Source: JALNYB01 sp963676235 (GTDB lineage Archaea; Thermoplasmatota; Thermoplasmata; Methanomassiliicoccales; Methanomethylophilaceae). From it: a DNA stretch of 64,000 nucleotides. The position numbers and the translations under genes were made by a program. The stretch is from the NCBI GenBank assembly GCA_963676235.1, contig OY781044.1, positions 1 to 64,000 on the forward strand. Reading direction: 5' to 3'. The notes under the pieces were generated by a model. The model was not told the DNA's origin. It was given only the letters and a program-made list of their open reading frames with translations, and searched no databases. Each line of letters begins with the position of its first letter. Within the stretch, counting starts at the first letter, position 1. Shown here piece by piece: positions 18,193 through 27,774 of this stretch.

Positions 18193-18674
18193 AACTTTCC
18201 CTCCTTGATTAGATTGATTAGACCGCCCGATTCTATCAGCTCAGTGATGAACGGAGGATACTTTGGAAATGAGAATTCTTTTCCGGAATTCAGATCCTTG
18301 ACCTTTCCGCAATCTATGCAGACCTGTACGGTGTCTCCTTCTTTTACATCTGCCTTGCATTCTATCAGCAGGAGGCCGATATTCATCGAGTTCCTGTAGA
18401 ATATACGTGCAAACGATTCTGCTATTATGCATGTGAATCCTGCTTCTATCAGAGATAACGGTGCATGTTCCCTCGATGAACCGCATCCGAAATTCTTTCC
18501 TGCTACCAGAATATCTCCTTTCTTCACCTCTTTGGCGAATCCTGGCCTTACTTTTTCGAATATGAAATCGTTCAGATGAGTTAAGTTTGTGGAGACCAGA
18601 CGCTCTGCAGGGATGATCTGATCGGTATCGACATTGTCACCGAACTTCCATACTCTTCCTTCTGCTTTTGCCAT
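18189..18674 (-). CDS. leuD: 3-isopropylmalate dehydratase small subunit
   Basis: Swivelling-domain subunit that pairs with LeuC to isomerise 2- to 3-isopropylmalate. The 161 residues show the family pattern FGDNVDTDQIIPAERL, VAGKNFGCGSSREHAP and IIAESFARIFYRNS. Start and stop overlap leuC and leuB respectively by a few bases, so the trio is tightly coupled. Length is that of the archaeal/bacterial-type short LeuD. Confidence 0.94.
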   Translation of the reverse strand: MAKAEGRVWKFGDNVDTDQIIPAERLVSTNLTHLNDFIFEKVRPGFAKEVKKGDILVAGKNFGCGSSREHAPLSLIEAGFTCIIAESFARIFYRNSMNIGLLLIECKADVKEGDTVQVCIDCGKVKDLNSGKEFSFPKYPPFITELIESGGLINLIKEGKF

Positions 18675-19933
18675 CAGAATCCCTCCAGCTTATCAGGTGT
18701 GATTATCTTTCCCGCAATCGCAGATGCTGCGACCACTTCGGGACCTGCCAGATACACTTCTGAATCCTTATCGCCCATTCTTCCGATGAAATTCCTGTTG
18801 GTTGATGAAACTGCCCTTTCTCCGGCTGCCAGGATACCCATGTATCCTCCCAGACATGCTCCGCACGTAGGTCCTGATATGAACGCGCCTGCATCCAGGA
18901 ATATCTGCATCAATCCTTCATCCAGCATTTGACGGTATACTCTCTGAGTGGCAGGGACCACCAGGAACCTGACATCGGGATTGACCTTCCTTCCCTTGAT
19001 GATAGAAGCTGCTATGCGCATATCCTCGATACGTCCGTTCGTACATGAACCCAGATAGGCCTGATCGATCTTCACATCGGTATCTTTCACCGCATGTCCG
19101 TTGCTGGGCAGATGCGGGAATGCGACCATCGATTCTATCTTAGACAGATCGTATTTCAGTGTCCTGATGTATTTAGCATCCGGATCGGCCTCAACCGGCG
19201 TGTACTCTCCTTTCACGGAGTTCTTGATGTACTCTCTTGTCTTGTCGTCGCATGGGAATATGCCTGCTTTTCCACCAGCCTCGATAGCCATATTGGAAAC
19301 TGCCAGTCTATCCGCGATGCTCATGTTGGCGATACCCGGTCCGTGGAACTCGAATGCCATGTAGTTGGCACCATCGACACCGATATCGGTGATGATCTTG
19401 ATTATCAGATCCTTTCCACCGACATATTTGTTGAATTTACCGGTCAGTTCGACCTTGATGGTCTCGGGAACCTTGAACCACAGGTGCCCTGTGGCGAAGG
19501 CCACAGCTGCCTCTGTTGAACCGATACCTGTCGAGAAAGCGTTGATAGCGCCGTATGTGCATGTGTGCGAATCCGCACCTACGATGAGCCTTCCGGGTGC
19601 TGCGAATCCTTCTTCTATCATCAACTGGTGGCATACTCCGCCCTTTCCTACTTCAAAGTAGTTCTTGATACCATGTTCTTTTGCGAAATCCCTCATCTCC
19701 TTAGCCTGCTCGGCTGAGGCTACATCCTTGTTAGGAACGTAGTGATCCGGAATCAGGACCATCCTGTCTTTGAACATCTTGTCTGTTCCGATCTTATCGT
19801 ACTCTCTAAAAGCTATTGGACCTGTGACATCATTGACCATGACATAGTCTACATCTGCGACTACGATCTCACCTGCTGTTACGTCAGTCCCTGATTTTTT
19901 AGATAGAATCTTTTCTGCGATTGTTTTTCCCAT
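18674..19933 (-). CDS. leuC: 3-isopropylmalate dehydratase large subunit
   Basis: Iron-sulfur aconitase-family subunit; with LeuD it interconverts 2- and 3-isopropylmalate. The 419 residues include GADSHTCTYGAINAFSTGIGSTE, the cluster cysteines in LGSCTNGR and GPTCGACLGG, and SSTNRNFIGRMG near the C-terminus. The 419-residue size is the archaeal/HACN-LeuC class, shorter than enterobacterial LeuC. The start codon overlaps the leuA stop. Could also serve citramalate in isoleucine synthesis. Confidence 0.94.
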   Translation of the reverse strand: MGKTIAEKILSKKSGTDVTAGEIVVADVDYVMVNDVTGPIAFREYDKIGTDKMFKDRMVLIPDHYVPNKDVASAEQAKEMRDFAKEHGIKNYFEVGKGGVCHQLMIEEGFAAPGRLIVGADSHTCTYGAINAFSTGIGSTEAAVAFATGHLWFKVPETIKVELTGKFNKYVGGKDLIIKIITDIGVDGANYMAFEFHGPGIANMSIADRLAVSNMAIEAGGKAGIFPCDDKTREYIKNSVKGEYTPVEADPDAKYIRTLKYDLSKIESMVAFPHLPSNGHAVKDTDVKIDQAYLGSCTNGRIEDMRIAASIIKGRKVNPDVRFLVVPATQRVYRQMLDEGLMQIFLDAGAFISGPTCGACLGGYMGILAAGERAVSSTNRNFIGRMGDKDSEVYLAGPEVVAASAIAGKIITPDKLEGF

Positions 19934-21522
19934 TAGGCATTCCCCTGTCTTGCAAAGTCTTTATTGATGGCAGCCATCGTTGCATCTACCGAGGTCTCGA
20001 CGATATCCAGACCTACTGCATGTCCGACAGCCAGATTTCCATCGTTTTGAACATTCTTCACCATTACAGTGACTTCACATATAGAATCGCTTTTACCGGT
20101 TATCGCACTCAGTTTGTACTCTTCCATAGTGATATTGCTGTTAACAGCCTTTTTGATAGCATTGATCGCAGCATCCACCGGACCGACTCCGATCTCTGCC
20201 GTGGTCCTCTTCTCACCTTTTATGGTGATCGAAACCGTAGCTGTGGATGTCAGATCCTTTCCTGTCATAACAGCCAACTGATCCAGGGATACTATTCTCC
20301 GGGTCATTCCTTTCTTGTACAGAATGTTGTCTGTGATCGCTATCAGTTCTGCATCATCGATCGTCTTTCCACTGATCGCCATCTTCTTTATGGTATCCAT
20401 CAGTTCAGACATGTGGTCTGCCGGGAATTTGATCTTCAGCTTATCCAGCCTATCCTGTATGGAATGCACGCCGGAATGTTTTCCAATGATGATGTGTCTG
20501 TCCTCTCCTACCAATTCAGGCAGGAATGGTTCATAAGTTGCCGTGTTGTTCATTATTCCGTGAACATGGATTCCAGATTCATGTGCGAAGGCATTCCTTC
20601 CCACGATAGGCTTGTTGTAAGCCATATTGAATCCTGTGACCCTTTCGACGATCTTCGACGTGGCTGCGATCTTACTCATATCGACAGTTTGAACGCCGTA
20701 ATTGGCGAATAAGTTCAGACAGACCTCCTCCAAGGCTGCATTTCCTGTTCTCTCGCCGATACCGTTCACGCATACGTGGCAGATCGTTGCTCCTCCATCC
20801 ACTGCGGCGATGGTGTTGGCAACTGCCAATCCCATGTCGTTATGACAATGCACTGAGATCGGGATCTTCACGGTCTTGTGGATCTCGCTAATCAGATGTT
20901 CCATTGCTTTAGGAATTATTACTCCCACTGTGTCCGGAATGTTAACGGCGCATGCGCCTGCATTCTGTACTTCCAGCAGAACCTCTTTCATGAAATCCAG
21001 ATTGGATCTGGTAGCATCCTCACATGAGAACTGAACCTTCATGCCGTGGGCTCTGGCATACTCTACGGAGTCCACTGCCCTGGATTTGACCTCTTCCGGG
21101 GTCATCTTCAACTTGTACTTCATATGCAGATCCGATGTCGCAATGAATGTGTGAATGTAATCCACGCCCGTATCGATCACAGCATCTATATCCGAACGCG
21201 TCGAACGTGCTAAGCTGCAGATCGTTGCATTCAGATTCTGATCTGCGATCTTCTTTATGGTCTCTTTCTCGGTTTCTCCTGAAGCCGCAAATCCGACCTC
21301 CATTATGTCCACTCCGAGATCGTCCAGAGCCAAAGCTATACGAACCTTATCGTCCTGACTCAATGCTATGCCAGGAGCCTGCTCACCATCCCTCAGAGTG
21401 GTATCAAAGATCTGAATGTCCTTGATGGGACCCACACCAGAGAGCGCAAGCTGATTATATGGACTAATTGCTAACATTTGTTCCAAATTCTTAGCGTTTT
21501 CACTGGTTTGTTGCTTTTTCAT
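19933..21522 (-). CDS. leuA: 2-isopropylmalate synthase (or citramalate synthase)
   Basis: First enzyme of the leucine branch: condenses acetyl-CoA with 2-oxoisovalerate. The 529 residues have the DRE-TIM signature FDTTLRDGEQAPG, the metal site SVHCHNDMGLAVAN, GIGERTGNA, HESGIHVHG, and a C-terminal LeuA regulatory domain (about 390-525). ATG 21522 is preceded by GGTGG; the open frame extends four codons further to TTG. Archaeal LeuA and CimA (pyruvate as substrate) are close relatives, so citramalate synthase is possible; the co-transcribed leuC-leuD-leuB do not decide it. Confidence 0.88.
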   Translation of the reverse strand: MKKQQTSENAKNLEQMLAISPYNQLALSGVGPIKDIQIFDTTLRDGEQAPGIALSQDDKVRIALALDDLGVDIMEVGFAASGETEKETIKKIADQNLNATICSLARSTRSDIDAVIDTGVDYIHTFIATSDLHMKYKLKMTPEEVKSRAVDSVEYARAHGMKVQFSCEDATRSNLDFMKEVLLEVQNAGACAVNIPDTVGVIIPKAMEHLISEIHKTVKIPISVHCHNDMGLAVANTIAAVDGGATICHVCVNGIGERTGNAALEEVCLNLFANYGVQTVDMSKIAATSKIVERVTGFNMAYNKPIVGRNAFAHESGIHVHGIMNNTATYEPFLPELVGEDRHIIIGKHSGVHSIQDRLDKLKIKFPADHMSELMDTIKKMAISGKTIDDAELIAITDNILYKKGMTRRIVSLDQLAVMTGKDLTSTATVSITIKGEKRTTAEIGVGPVDAAINAIKKAVNSNITMEEYKLSAITGKSDSICEVTVMVKNVQNDGNLAVGHAVGLDIVETSVDATMAAINKDFARQGNA

Positions 21523-21666
21523 AAAAACCACCAAACCGTCCTAGTTTTCACTGACTTACATAAGAAGAATAAGTGCAGGTTCTAACTTGAAGATCATTTT
21601 GAGTCCTCAGACGGTTGCTAACACAATTAGAAACACGCTATTTATAATTTAAGGTACAACTTGATA

Positions 21667-24204
21667 TCAAATCCACGTAGCAGTTAAAACATACGACAAA
21701 TTAACAACAGTAATTGAAGAAATAAATTCCGTATCGAGTTTCCATCCTAAAAATATAAGATTATCTGTATTATCCAAAGACGGCGGATAATATTCATGTC
21801 CAATAACAGCATAAACAGATGGAGTATCGTATACCTCATCTGAAAACATTATCTCAGATAGACCTGGGAAAATACAATCTCCAATCACGCTGTAATACCC
21901 ACCCAGTTGAATACGTCCATTCAAATCATTAGGAGCATATCCTTCAGGCAAACTGGCATTCCCTGGTGCTCTTATAACAATAGATTGACTTGAGTTTATA
22001 GACATAACACGAATCGCATTTATAACATATGTAATACCATCAACGTTAACGATAAGATTTGGACCAAAGGTTACATGATATACACATGGGCTCCATTCAG
22101 AATTTATTATAAGATCACATGTAACAATAGACCCAGTAAAATCCCATCTAACAAATTCATATGCAAGCCTTATTGGATCTGATGGTATCATAATTATAGA
22201 ACCAGATATCTGATAATACTGTGCATGTTGTGCAGAATATCCCATGTACTGGACCTTATATATTGACGGTAATGAAACATCATCAGCGAACATGTATGTG
22301 GTGGCTGAAGTATGAGTCGCGCCTGAAATACTTGAGATGGTCGTGCTGTAATTATCCGGAAGACTGTATCCCGCCTTGGCAGAGATTGATGACAGATCTG
22401 TTGAACAAACATAAATTACAGAATTCTCACCTGCTCCGTTCACAAGCACATTGTTTCCGACTGTCAGCTTTGATATCGAAGGGAAAGTCACATTTCCTGT
22501 GATCTTGTATCCTCCTTCACATGCAGTTATCGAACCTGAGATATTACTCCTAAACGTAGAAGGCAGCGAATAACCTGCTGCTGGCTCTATTGTGATCATA
22601 TCCTCCACTGTAGCGGTTGAAGCTAATACTCCATTCACCTTGATGACGACATTGTTGCCACCCGTTATCATGTAATCCACTGGATCAACACCTGTGACCA
22701 TCAATATCTGATTAGCATGGACATTCTCAACTGTGACCGTTCCTGCAGCAAATATCAGACCGACACCGCCGTTGGCAGATATCTTAAATGACGAACCCTG
22801 CTCATATCCAGGATTCAGAACATATGTGATCTCATAAGACTGACCGTAATGAATGAGGGTCTCGGATGCTGTGAGCATGTATCCGATCTGATCCTCCGGA
22901 ACCGTTATAGTGTATGTCCTTTTGTCCAATACGCCGGAAACGGAGAATATCTGGTCCTCTTTCACATCTGAAATGTAAATACGGTTCATTCCGTCATGTT
23001 CAACAACAAAACCATTCAGAAGTATGATAAGATCGTCATCCATGTAACCGCTTTTCAAAGAATATGTAACAACGCATCTTCCGCCTTCAGATATTATGGA
23101 TACATCCGAGGTCAAACTATATCCCAACTGATCTTCAGGTAGGATTATATTGTATGTCGGATCGCCTTCGACCAAAATTATGTTGATCGGCGAAATACCG
23201 CTTACAACATATATGCTGTTGGATTTTGAAACACCAACTACATCGAGATGATACGACCTCGATGACGGCTCTAAAGAGAAAGTATCGCCTTTAGCTAACA
23301 TATGACAAGTATCATAATAATCTGAAGATTTTACAGAAAATATCAGATTGTCGGCCTTATCTATATCTATCGAAGAACCATCTTCCGTTTCGGCATTTAT
23401 ATCAAACAACTCAACAACTCTGAAATCTGAGATGTTGTTCGTAATGAAGGTTATCTTCTTGCTTTCCGTTCCTGAGGAATCGTGTATAATCTTCTTTCCT
23501 TCGAATGCTTTCATAGAAGAGCCGTCGTTCGACATTACTGAAAACATGATATTTCCGCTGGCAAGCGCCGATATCTCTGAATCAGAAATAATAGACACCC
23601 CCATCGTACCCACATCCTGATCCATGTGATAATTAATCAAAAGCGGCATTCCAACAGGCATCTTGGATGTGCAGTGACTCACTGCATCCTTATCCAAAAC
23701 AATATCGACCTCATTATCAAAACTCAATTTCAATGAAGAATTCGAATCCGCTATGAGTCTCATAGTATCATACGAGACCCTTACTTTATCAGAATAACCA
23801 ATGAAACTCGTATCGACATAAACCTGATCTGTATCCGCATGAATTCCTGACAGACTGAAATCGACAAGACTGTTTCCCCTGTCCTTCAGAGTTCCGTCTG
23901 CAATCATTGCATATAATTTCAGACTTCGGTCGGTAGATATCTTATCATTGGTAGCGTATCTGATGCCCTTCCCTTCCGGCAATGTGCTCCATCCAAAGAA
24001 TGTATAATCGCCGTCTCGGTTCGGATTACTGAACTCTGAAGCGATGAAATTCCCTGAAAAATTCTGCTCTTTGATCAGAACATTCCCATCATAATAACCG
24101 ACCGTATTCCCTGAGGAACCATTAGAATTCAATAATATGAATCCACCAACGGCAGATGCGACTAAAACACATGTCAAAATTAGAATAGTAGTTTTACTGG
24201 CCAT
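21667..24204 (-). CDS. Large exported surface protein with repeated beta domains
   Basis: 845 residues. A signal/anchor helix (about 7-27) is followed by an InlB B-repeat-like segment (VGYYDGN...FFGWSTLPEGKG, about 36-100), a mixed domain, and several related beta modules of roughly 70-75 residues, two of which begin PEDQ-GY-LTS/A and share a VTYVL/SLKPGY-like core. Another pair has LPDNYSTTISSISG/LPSTFRSNISGSI patterns. A similar module occurs in the BspA-type protein at 45083-47593. There is no C-terminal membrane helix. I do not recognise a function; an adhesin or surface-layer role is inferred from architecture. GGGAAGTGA precedes the start. Confidence 0.72.
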   Translation of the reverse strand: MASKTTILILTCVLVASAVGGFILLNSNGSSGNTVGYYDGNVLIKEQNFSGNFIASEFSNPNRDGDYTFFGWSTLPEGKGIRYATNDKISTDRSLKLYAMIADGTLKDRGNSLVDFSLSGIHADTDQVYVDTSFIGYSDKVRVSYDTMRLIADSNSSLKLSFDNEVDIVLDKDAVSHCTSKMPVGMPLLINYHMDQDVGTMGVSIISDSEISALASGNIMFSVMSNDGSSMKAFEGKKIIHDSSGTESKKITFITNNISDFRVVELFDINAETEDGSSIDIDKADNLIFSVKSSDYYDTCHMLAKGDTFSLEPSSRSYHLDVVGVSKSNSIYVVSGISPINIILVEGDPTYNIILPEDQLGYSLTSDVSIISEGGRCVVTYSLKSGYMDDDLIILLNGFVVEHDGMNRIYISDVKEDQIFSVSGVLDKRTYTITVPEDQIGYMLTASETLIHYGQSYEITYVLNPGYEQGSSFKISANGGVGLIFAAGTVTVENVHANQILMVTGVDPVDYMITGGNNVVIKVNGVLASTATVEDMITIEPAAGYSLPSTFRSNISGSITACEGGYKITGNVTFPSISKLTVGNNVLVNGAGENSVIYVCSTDLSSISAKAGYSLPDNYSTTISSISGATHTSATTYMFADDVSLPSIYKVQYMGYSAQHAQYYQISGSIIMIPSDPIRLAYEFVRWDFTGSIVTCDLIINSEWSPCVYHVTFGPNLIVNVDGITYVINAIRVMSINSSQSIVIRAPGNASLPEGYAPNDLNGRIQLGGYYSVIGDCIFPGLSEIMFSDEVYDTPSVYAVIGHEYYPPSLDNTDNLIFLGWKLDTEFISSITVVNLSYVLTATWI

Positions 24205-24312
24205 TCACTTCCCTCTAAGACGCGCGGGAAATGAACCCAATACGACTCACAAGGAGAACATTATCTTTTATTATAAATTATCTGAAATAATATATCTTCT
24301 AATGATGACATT

Positions 24313-25221
24313 TTATAACATTTGAATACCAACATTAGGAGATATTGTAACATCTCCATCATCATCCTCGAATGAATCGAGCTTTTCCACCATGTGTTCT
24401 TCTAAAGATACGAAAAGACAATCCTCGAAATACCATTGTTCCATGTAATGTTTATTCCTTATTGCAAATATACGGATCAACCAATATATCCCAAAGGCAC
24501 CCAGAGTAACTATGGCGTATATCCTGTATTTTTTCATCGGAATATCTACGATATTGACATCCAGTGGAGCTATCCCCAACCCCAAAACGTCAGAAATCTC
24601 ACATAATTTATCACAGAACTTAACCGTTCCTTTTTCGTGATCCGCAAGGAACGTACTGAGGGAGGGTAAAGCAACCATGACGATACAAATCGTGAGAAGA
24701 TAATTCAATATCATGAATACTTCTTGATAAAGACCCAGATTTGGTATTAAACTTAACAATATGAATACAATTGCCACTATCAATATGAATAGAAGATTGT
24801 CTGTGTCTTTCTTTCTATTCTTAAGATCCACAATGCTCTCATCTATGGCAATAAGATCGGATATGATTGATGACACATCGCATGAATCATCGTCTTGCCT
24901 AACCTTCACATACTCTATCAGATCCCTTCTGAGAGCTGATTCGTGTTTTTCATATGCCGTATTCCCGAACATGAGTATCACAACGATCAGAACTATCACA
25001 AGAGAACCGATCAGCAAGATGAATGTGTCCCCCAACAGAATATCCGGATCGGATGATGTGAGAGAATGTGTGTGAACCCTGTAAATATAATATGCAGCGT
25101 AGAAAATATAGGAAAAGATAACCACAAGGACTAAAGAAGGACGGAAAAAAAGATCTGTCCATGTTCGACCGAGTATGGTCTTGAGAACCTTATCGGTGGC
25201 ATCGATCAGATCCTTTTTCAT
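24313..25221 (-). CDS. Integral membrane protein of unknown function
   Basis: 302 residues with about five membrane segments (roughly 29-47, 63-86, 142-164, 167-192 and 233-253), a charged loop between the second and third, and an acidic C-terminal tail (DSFEDDDGD). No family motif is recognisable. The ATG lies 27 nt from the centre of a TATA element shared with the divergent gene at 25273, so translation is probably leaderless. The two divergent genes may work together; that is inference from the shared promoter. Confidence 0.68.
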   Translation of the reverse strand: MKKDLIDATDKVLKTILGRTWTDLFFRPSLVLVVIFSYIFYAAYYIYRVHTHSLTSSDPDILLGDTFILLIGSLVIVLIVVILMFGNTAYEKHESALRRDLIEYVKVRQDDDSCDVSSIISDLIAIDESIVDLKNRKKDTDNLLFILIVAIVFILLSLIPNLGLYQEVFMILNYLLTICIVMVALPSLSTFLADHEKGTVKFCDKLCEISDVLGLGIAPLDVNIVDIPMKKYRIYAIVTLGAFGIYWLIRIFAIRNKHYMEQWYFEDCLFVSLEEHMVEKLDSFEDDDGDVTISPNVGIQML

Positions 25222-25241
25222 AATACTCGTAACAAAGACAG

Positions 25242-25253
25242 ATTATTTTAAAT
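25242..25253. promoter_or_regulatory. Shared bidirectional TATA element
   Basis: ATTATTTTAAAT is near-symmetric. Its centre is 27 nt from the minus-strand ATG at 25221 and 25 nt from the plus-strand ATG at 25273. Both distances fit leaderless archaeal transcription, so one short element could drive both genes. Based on spacing alone. Confidence 0.5.
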
Positions 25254-25272
25254 GAATGTCATACACCTTCAC

Positions 25273-25839
25273 ATGGATCGATGCATTCCGCCCCTGAACA
25301 AGAAAGAATACATGGATAAATTGAATAATCCGCCGAAATCCATGTTGATCGTTATGGCGTTGGCATTGTTTGTTGCTTCCGTATACCTTTACAGAGCGAT
25401 GTTGGAAGTGGACGAAATCCTATTGACAAAATCGGTGACAGACATAATCCTCTATTTCCTTCTGATGATAATCCTGTTGGGCCTGTATTTCAGATATCTT
25501 ATAGCAGCATTTTGGCTTCTTTCACGGAATAGGAGTGCTTGGGGATCAATAGTTAGGTTATCTGGGATATACATCTTGCTATCGGGTCTTAGCATGTTGA
25601 TAAGTTTCTCCGTTTTCGATCTTGATATGAATGTGGGGCCTATTTCCATACGTCCAACAATGATGATGGTGATAATGACGATGGTGATATTGTACATGTT
25701 CACCCCCTACGTTAGAAAAATGTTCACTCCATCATATTCAGAAGAAAAGAACATTAAAGATTGGATCTACTTGGTATTCTTCGTCGACCCATTCAGTAAG
25801 AATAAAATGTCTTTCAGATATCGTGATCGTTCAAATTAA
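25273..25839 (+). CDS. Integral membrane protein of unknown function
   Basis: 188 residues with four membrane segments, a short N-terminal cytoplasmic-looking stretch and a basic C-terminus (RYRDRS). The frame opens at 25252, but an ATG there would sit on the TATA element; ATG 25273 is at leaderless distance from it. No recognisable domain. Divergent partner of the membrane protein at 24313-25221. Confidence 0.62.
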   Translation: MDRCIPPLNKKEYMDKLNNPPKSMLIVMALALFVASVYLYRAMLEVDEILLTKSVTDIILYFLLMIILLGLYFRYLIAAFWLLSRNRSAWGSIVRLSGIYILLSGLSMLISFSVFDLDMNVGPISIRPTMMMVIMTMVILYMFTPYVRKMFTPSYSEEKNIKDWIYLVFFVDPFSKNKMSFRYRDRSN

Positions 25840-26170
25840 CGTCTGCATACACAAATTACCTAATTTGATTATGTGATTACAATGGTCTATCGATAGCAAC
25901 AACACATGTTTCACGCAAAAATATCTTACGATATTTCCACTATGACAGATGTAGATGTGCCTTCAACAGCACTACAAAACTCCTCACATGTATGACAATA
26001 GGTATTGATATGGGATCGTATATTGATATATCTTTATGAAAACCAATATTGGACCACCAAAATAACTCTAATTTATTTCATATTATGTGAACAAATGTCA
26101 CAATCGTAAACATATTATCATATTGAATAAAGAAAAGAAATGGTTTGATTACAAAAAATTTGAGTAAGAA
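25840..26170. other. Gene-free AT-rich stretch
   Basis: About 330 bases between two convergent genes. I see only a short inverted repeat ATATC-TTAC-GATAT near 25921-25934 and no reading frame or RNA gene that I can support. Confidence 0.4.
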
Positions 26171-26635
26171 TCAATTTTTATTTTTTGCAGGTGCTTTGAC
26201 AGATTTTTTAGAAGACTTTCTCTCGATCTCTTCTTCGACTTCCTCGTCTTCTCTCTGATCCTCTTCGAGCTCTTCTGAAAGCATATCCTTGCCCTTGACA
26301 TCTTCATCTTCTTTCTCTGCCTCTCTCTCGACCCTGTCTGCTGCGATCATTGCCTTGATTGCTGCTTTATCCTCTTTCTCTGCGATCTTCCTATTCTTGA
26401 TATCTTCTTTGAGTGCAGCCTTTGCAGCCTTTTTCTCTTCTTTAGGAAGTTCCTTTATCTTATCTCTACGCTTTGCTTCGTATTTCTTTGCAAGATATTT
26501 ATCTGTGTTAAATTTGTTCTTTGCATCTTCGATCTGCTGCTTCTTGGTCCTGGCAATTTTGGCGTGCCTGACTGTAGCTTTCGGCTCATAACATTTCTTC
26601 GCGCTATCATCTTTTTTATTATCTTTTGATGCCAT
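26171..26635 (-). CDS. Lysine/glutamate-rich helical protein of unknown function
   Basis: 154 residues, extremely charged. The N-terminal two thirds are Lys/Ala-rich and likely helical (KKQQIEDAKNKF, KEEKKAAKAALKEDIKNRK); residues ~105-140 are strongly acidic (SEELEEDQREDEEVEEEIE), followed by a basic tail KSVKAPAKN. No signal or membrane segment. ATG 26635 is chosen because GGTGA lies 6 nt upstream; another ATG is four codons before it. Such composition is seen in nucleic-acid- or ribosome-associated proteins, but I cannot assign a role. Confidence 0.65.
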   Translation of the reverse strand: MASKDNKKDDSAKKCYEPKATVRHAKIARTKKQQIEDAKNKFNTDKYLAKKYEAKRRDKIKELPKEEKKAAKAALKEDIKNRKIAEKEDKAAIKAMIAADRVEREAEKEDEDVKGKDMLSEELEEDQREDEEVEEEIERKSSKKSVKAPAKNKN

Positions 26636-26729
26636 CTTGTTCACCATTTCTTACAGACACGCCTGCAAGTTATAGGAAGGCAATACCCATTATTGAATTT
26701 AAAGTTACCACAGAATTACATCAGAATAA

Positions 26730-27392
26730 ATTAAAAAGATTCTACCAAACTTTGCAGTCATAGTAATTATTGCGATATCCAATGCGAGCTTTGGTGGGAT
26801 GGTTCCTCTGATCCTGAAATGATTCTGAAATATCAGATGAAGCGCTTCAGGCAGCCATCCAAGATAAGTTCGCAGAGCTTTCTGCCGAATACGATTCACA
26901 GATGATGGCTGAATATGGTATAACATATGCCGAGTATAATGCCGCCATGGACTATCTTTCCGATAAAGCAATCTCTATAACTACTGAGAATGGAAAACTG
27001 GTCGCACACATTGTCGAATCTACGGATAAGGGAAAGACGATGATAGATAGTGAAATTCGTAACGATCAGCTTAGAATTTATATCGATACAGTTTCGATGG
27101 CTGGACTCACATCCGCGGGCATAACAAGATTTACAGCTACACTTGGAACGCTCATAGGTAGCGTTGCATTCCCTGGAGAGGAACATTAAGTGGTGCTGTG
27201 GGCTTTATCATTGGGTGGGTCGGAGGTAGTATGTTATCTGCCTTTTGTCAATTTGTGGTAGAACAAGAGGCTCTCGATAATGGAATATGGTTGGATATCA
27301 CAGTTCGTGGACATTTCACAATATTCGGTCATACAAAGTATTACAATCTTCCACCATATATGTGGATTATTGCAGGATATGTTAAACAGTAA
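26730..27392 (+). pseudogene. Broken gene for a secreted glycine-zipper protein (bacteriocin-like)
   Basis: Three frames read as one protein of about 220 residues. Frame 1 (from 26730) gives a signal peptide, KKILPNFAVIVIIAISNAS, but begins with ATT, not ATG. Frame 2 (from about 26818) gives an alpha-helical region ending TATLGTLIGSVAFPG. Frame 3 continues GTLSGAVGFIIGWVGGSM to a stop at 27392. The second shift is explained by an extra GA in GGAGAGGA near 27180; removing it joins ...FPGGTLSGAVGF. The first lies next to an imperfect 11-nt duplication (26809-26830). The Gly-rich hydrophobic stretch resembles bacteriocins or glycine zippers; that role is inference. Sequencing error is possible but three lesions argue for decay. 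Confidence 0.6.
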
Positions 27393-27414
27393 ACTAGATA
27401 TTATGGAAAATAAA

Positions 27415-27447
27415 ATATGAGTACTAGCTAAAAACTAGTACTCATAT
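27415..27447. terminator. 13-bp perfect hairpin between broken gene and small membrane protein
   Basis: ATATGAGTACTAG and CTAGTACTCATAT are exact inverted copies around a 7-nt loop. It lies 22 nt beyond the pseudogene stop and 21 nt before the next start codon. It could be a transcript end for the upstream gene, an operator, or a leader structure for the downstream gene. Confidence 0.5.
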
Positions 27448-27468
27448 AATTATTGGAGGCATTAAGGC

Positions 27469-27690
27469 ATGGAAATTGTTTGGGATAAAAAGACATTTCT
27501 CATATATTTCGTATTGATTTTTATAATCGGTTATGTGAATAACATGGCAATTATTATGTTGAATCTGAACGTGTTTCAGATGATTATCACTACGACGGTC
27601 TGTATTATTATTGGTATTGCTATTCTTTGGGCATTGGGAAAACACGGTTGTTTCACCGCTAAAGCGAAAAATGAAGGTGGCAAATCTTAA
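27469..27690 (+). CDS. Small two-TM membrane protein, immunity-like
   Basis: 73 residues: short N-terminus, a membrane hairpin (about 10-31 and 37-56), then a basic tail (KAKNEGGK). A good ribosome site, GGAGG, ends 9 nt before the ATG. Size and topology match self-immunity proteins of small bacteriocins, and it follows a broken bacteriocin-like gene. The family itself is not recognisable, so immunity is inference from context. It is the only intact frame between two pseudogenes. Confidence 0.55.
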   Translation: MEIVWDKKTFLIYFVLIFIIGYVNNMAIIMLNLNVFQMIITTTVCIIIGIAILWALGKHGCFTAKAKNEGGKS

Positions 27691-27774
27691 TTTGAGATCT
27701 TGCAATAAATAGCTTGAATCAACAGATACCGACAATAGGGTATCTGTTATTTTTTGTCTTTAGGCCATGATAAA

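Noticed and set aside
19094..19519. Long plus-strand frames opposite leuC and leuA
   Set aside because: Antisense shadows of well-conserved genes.
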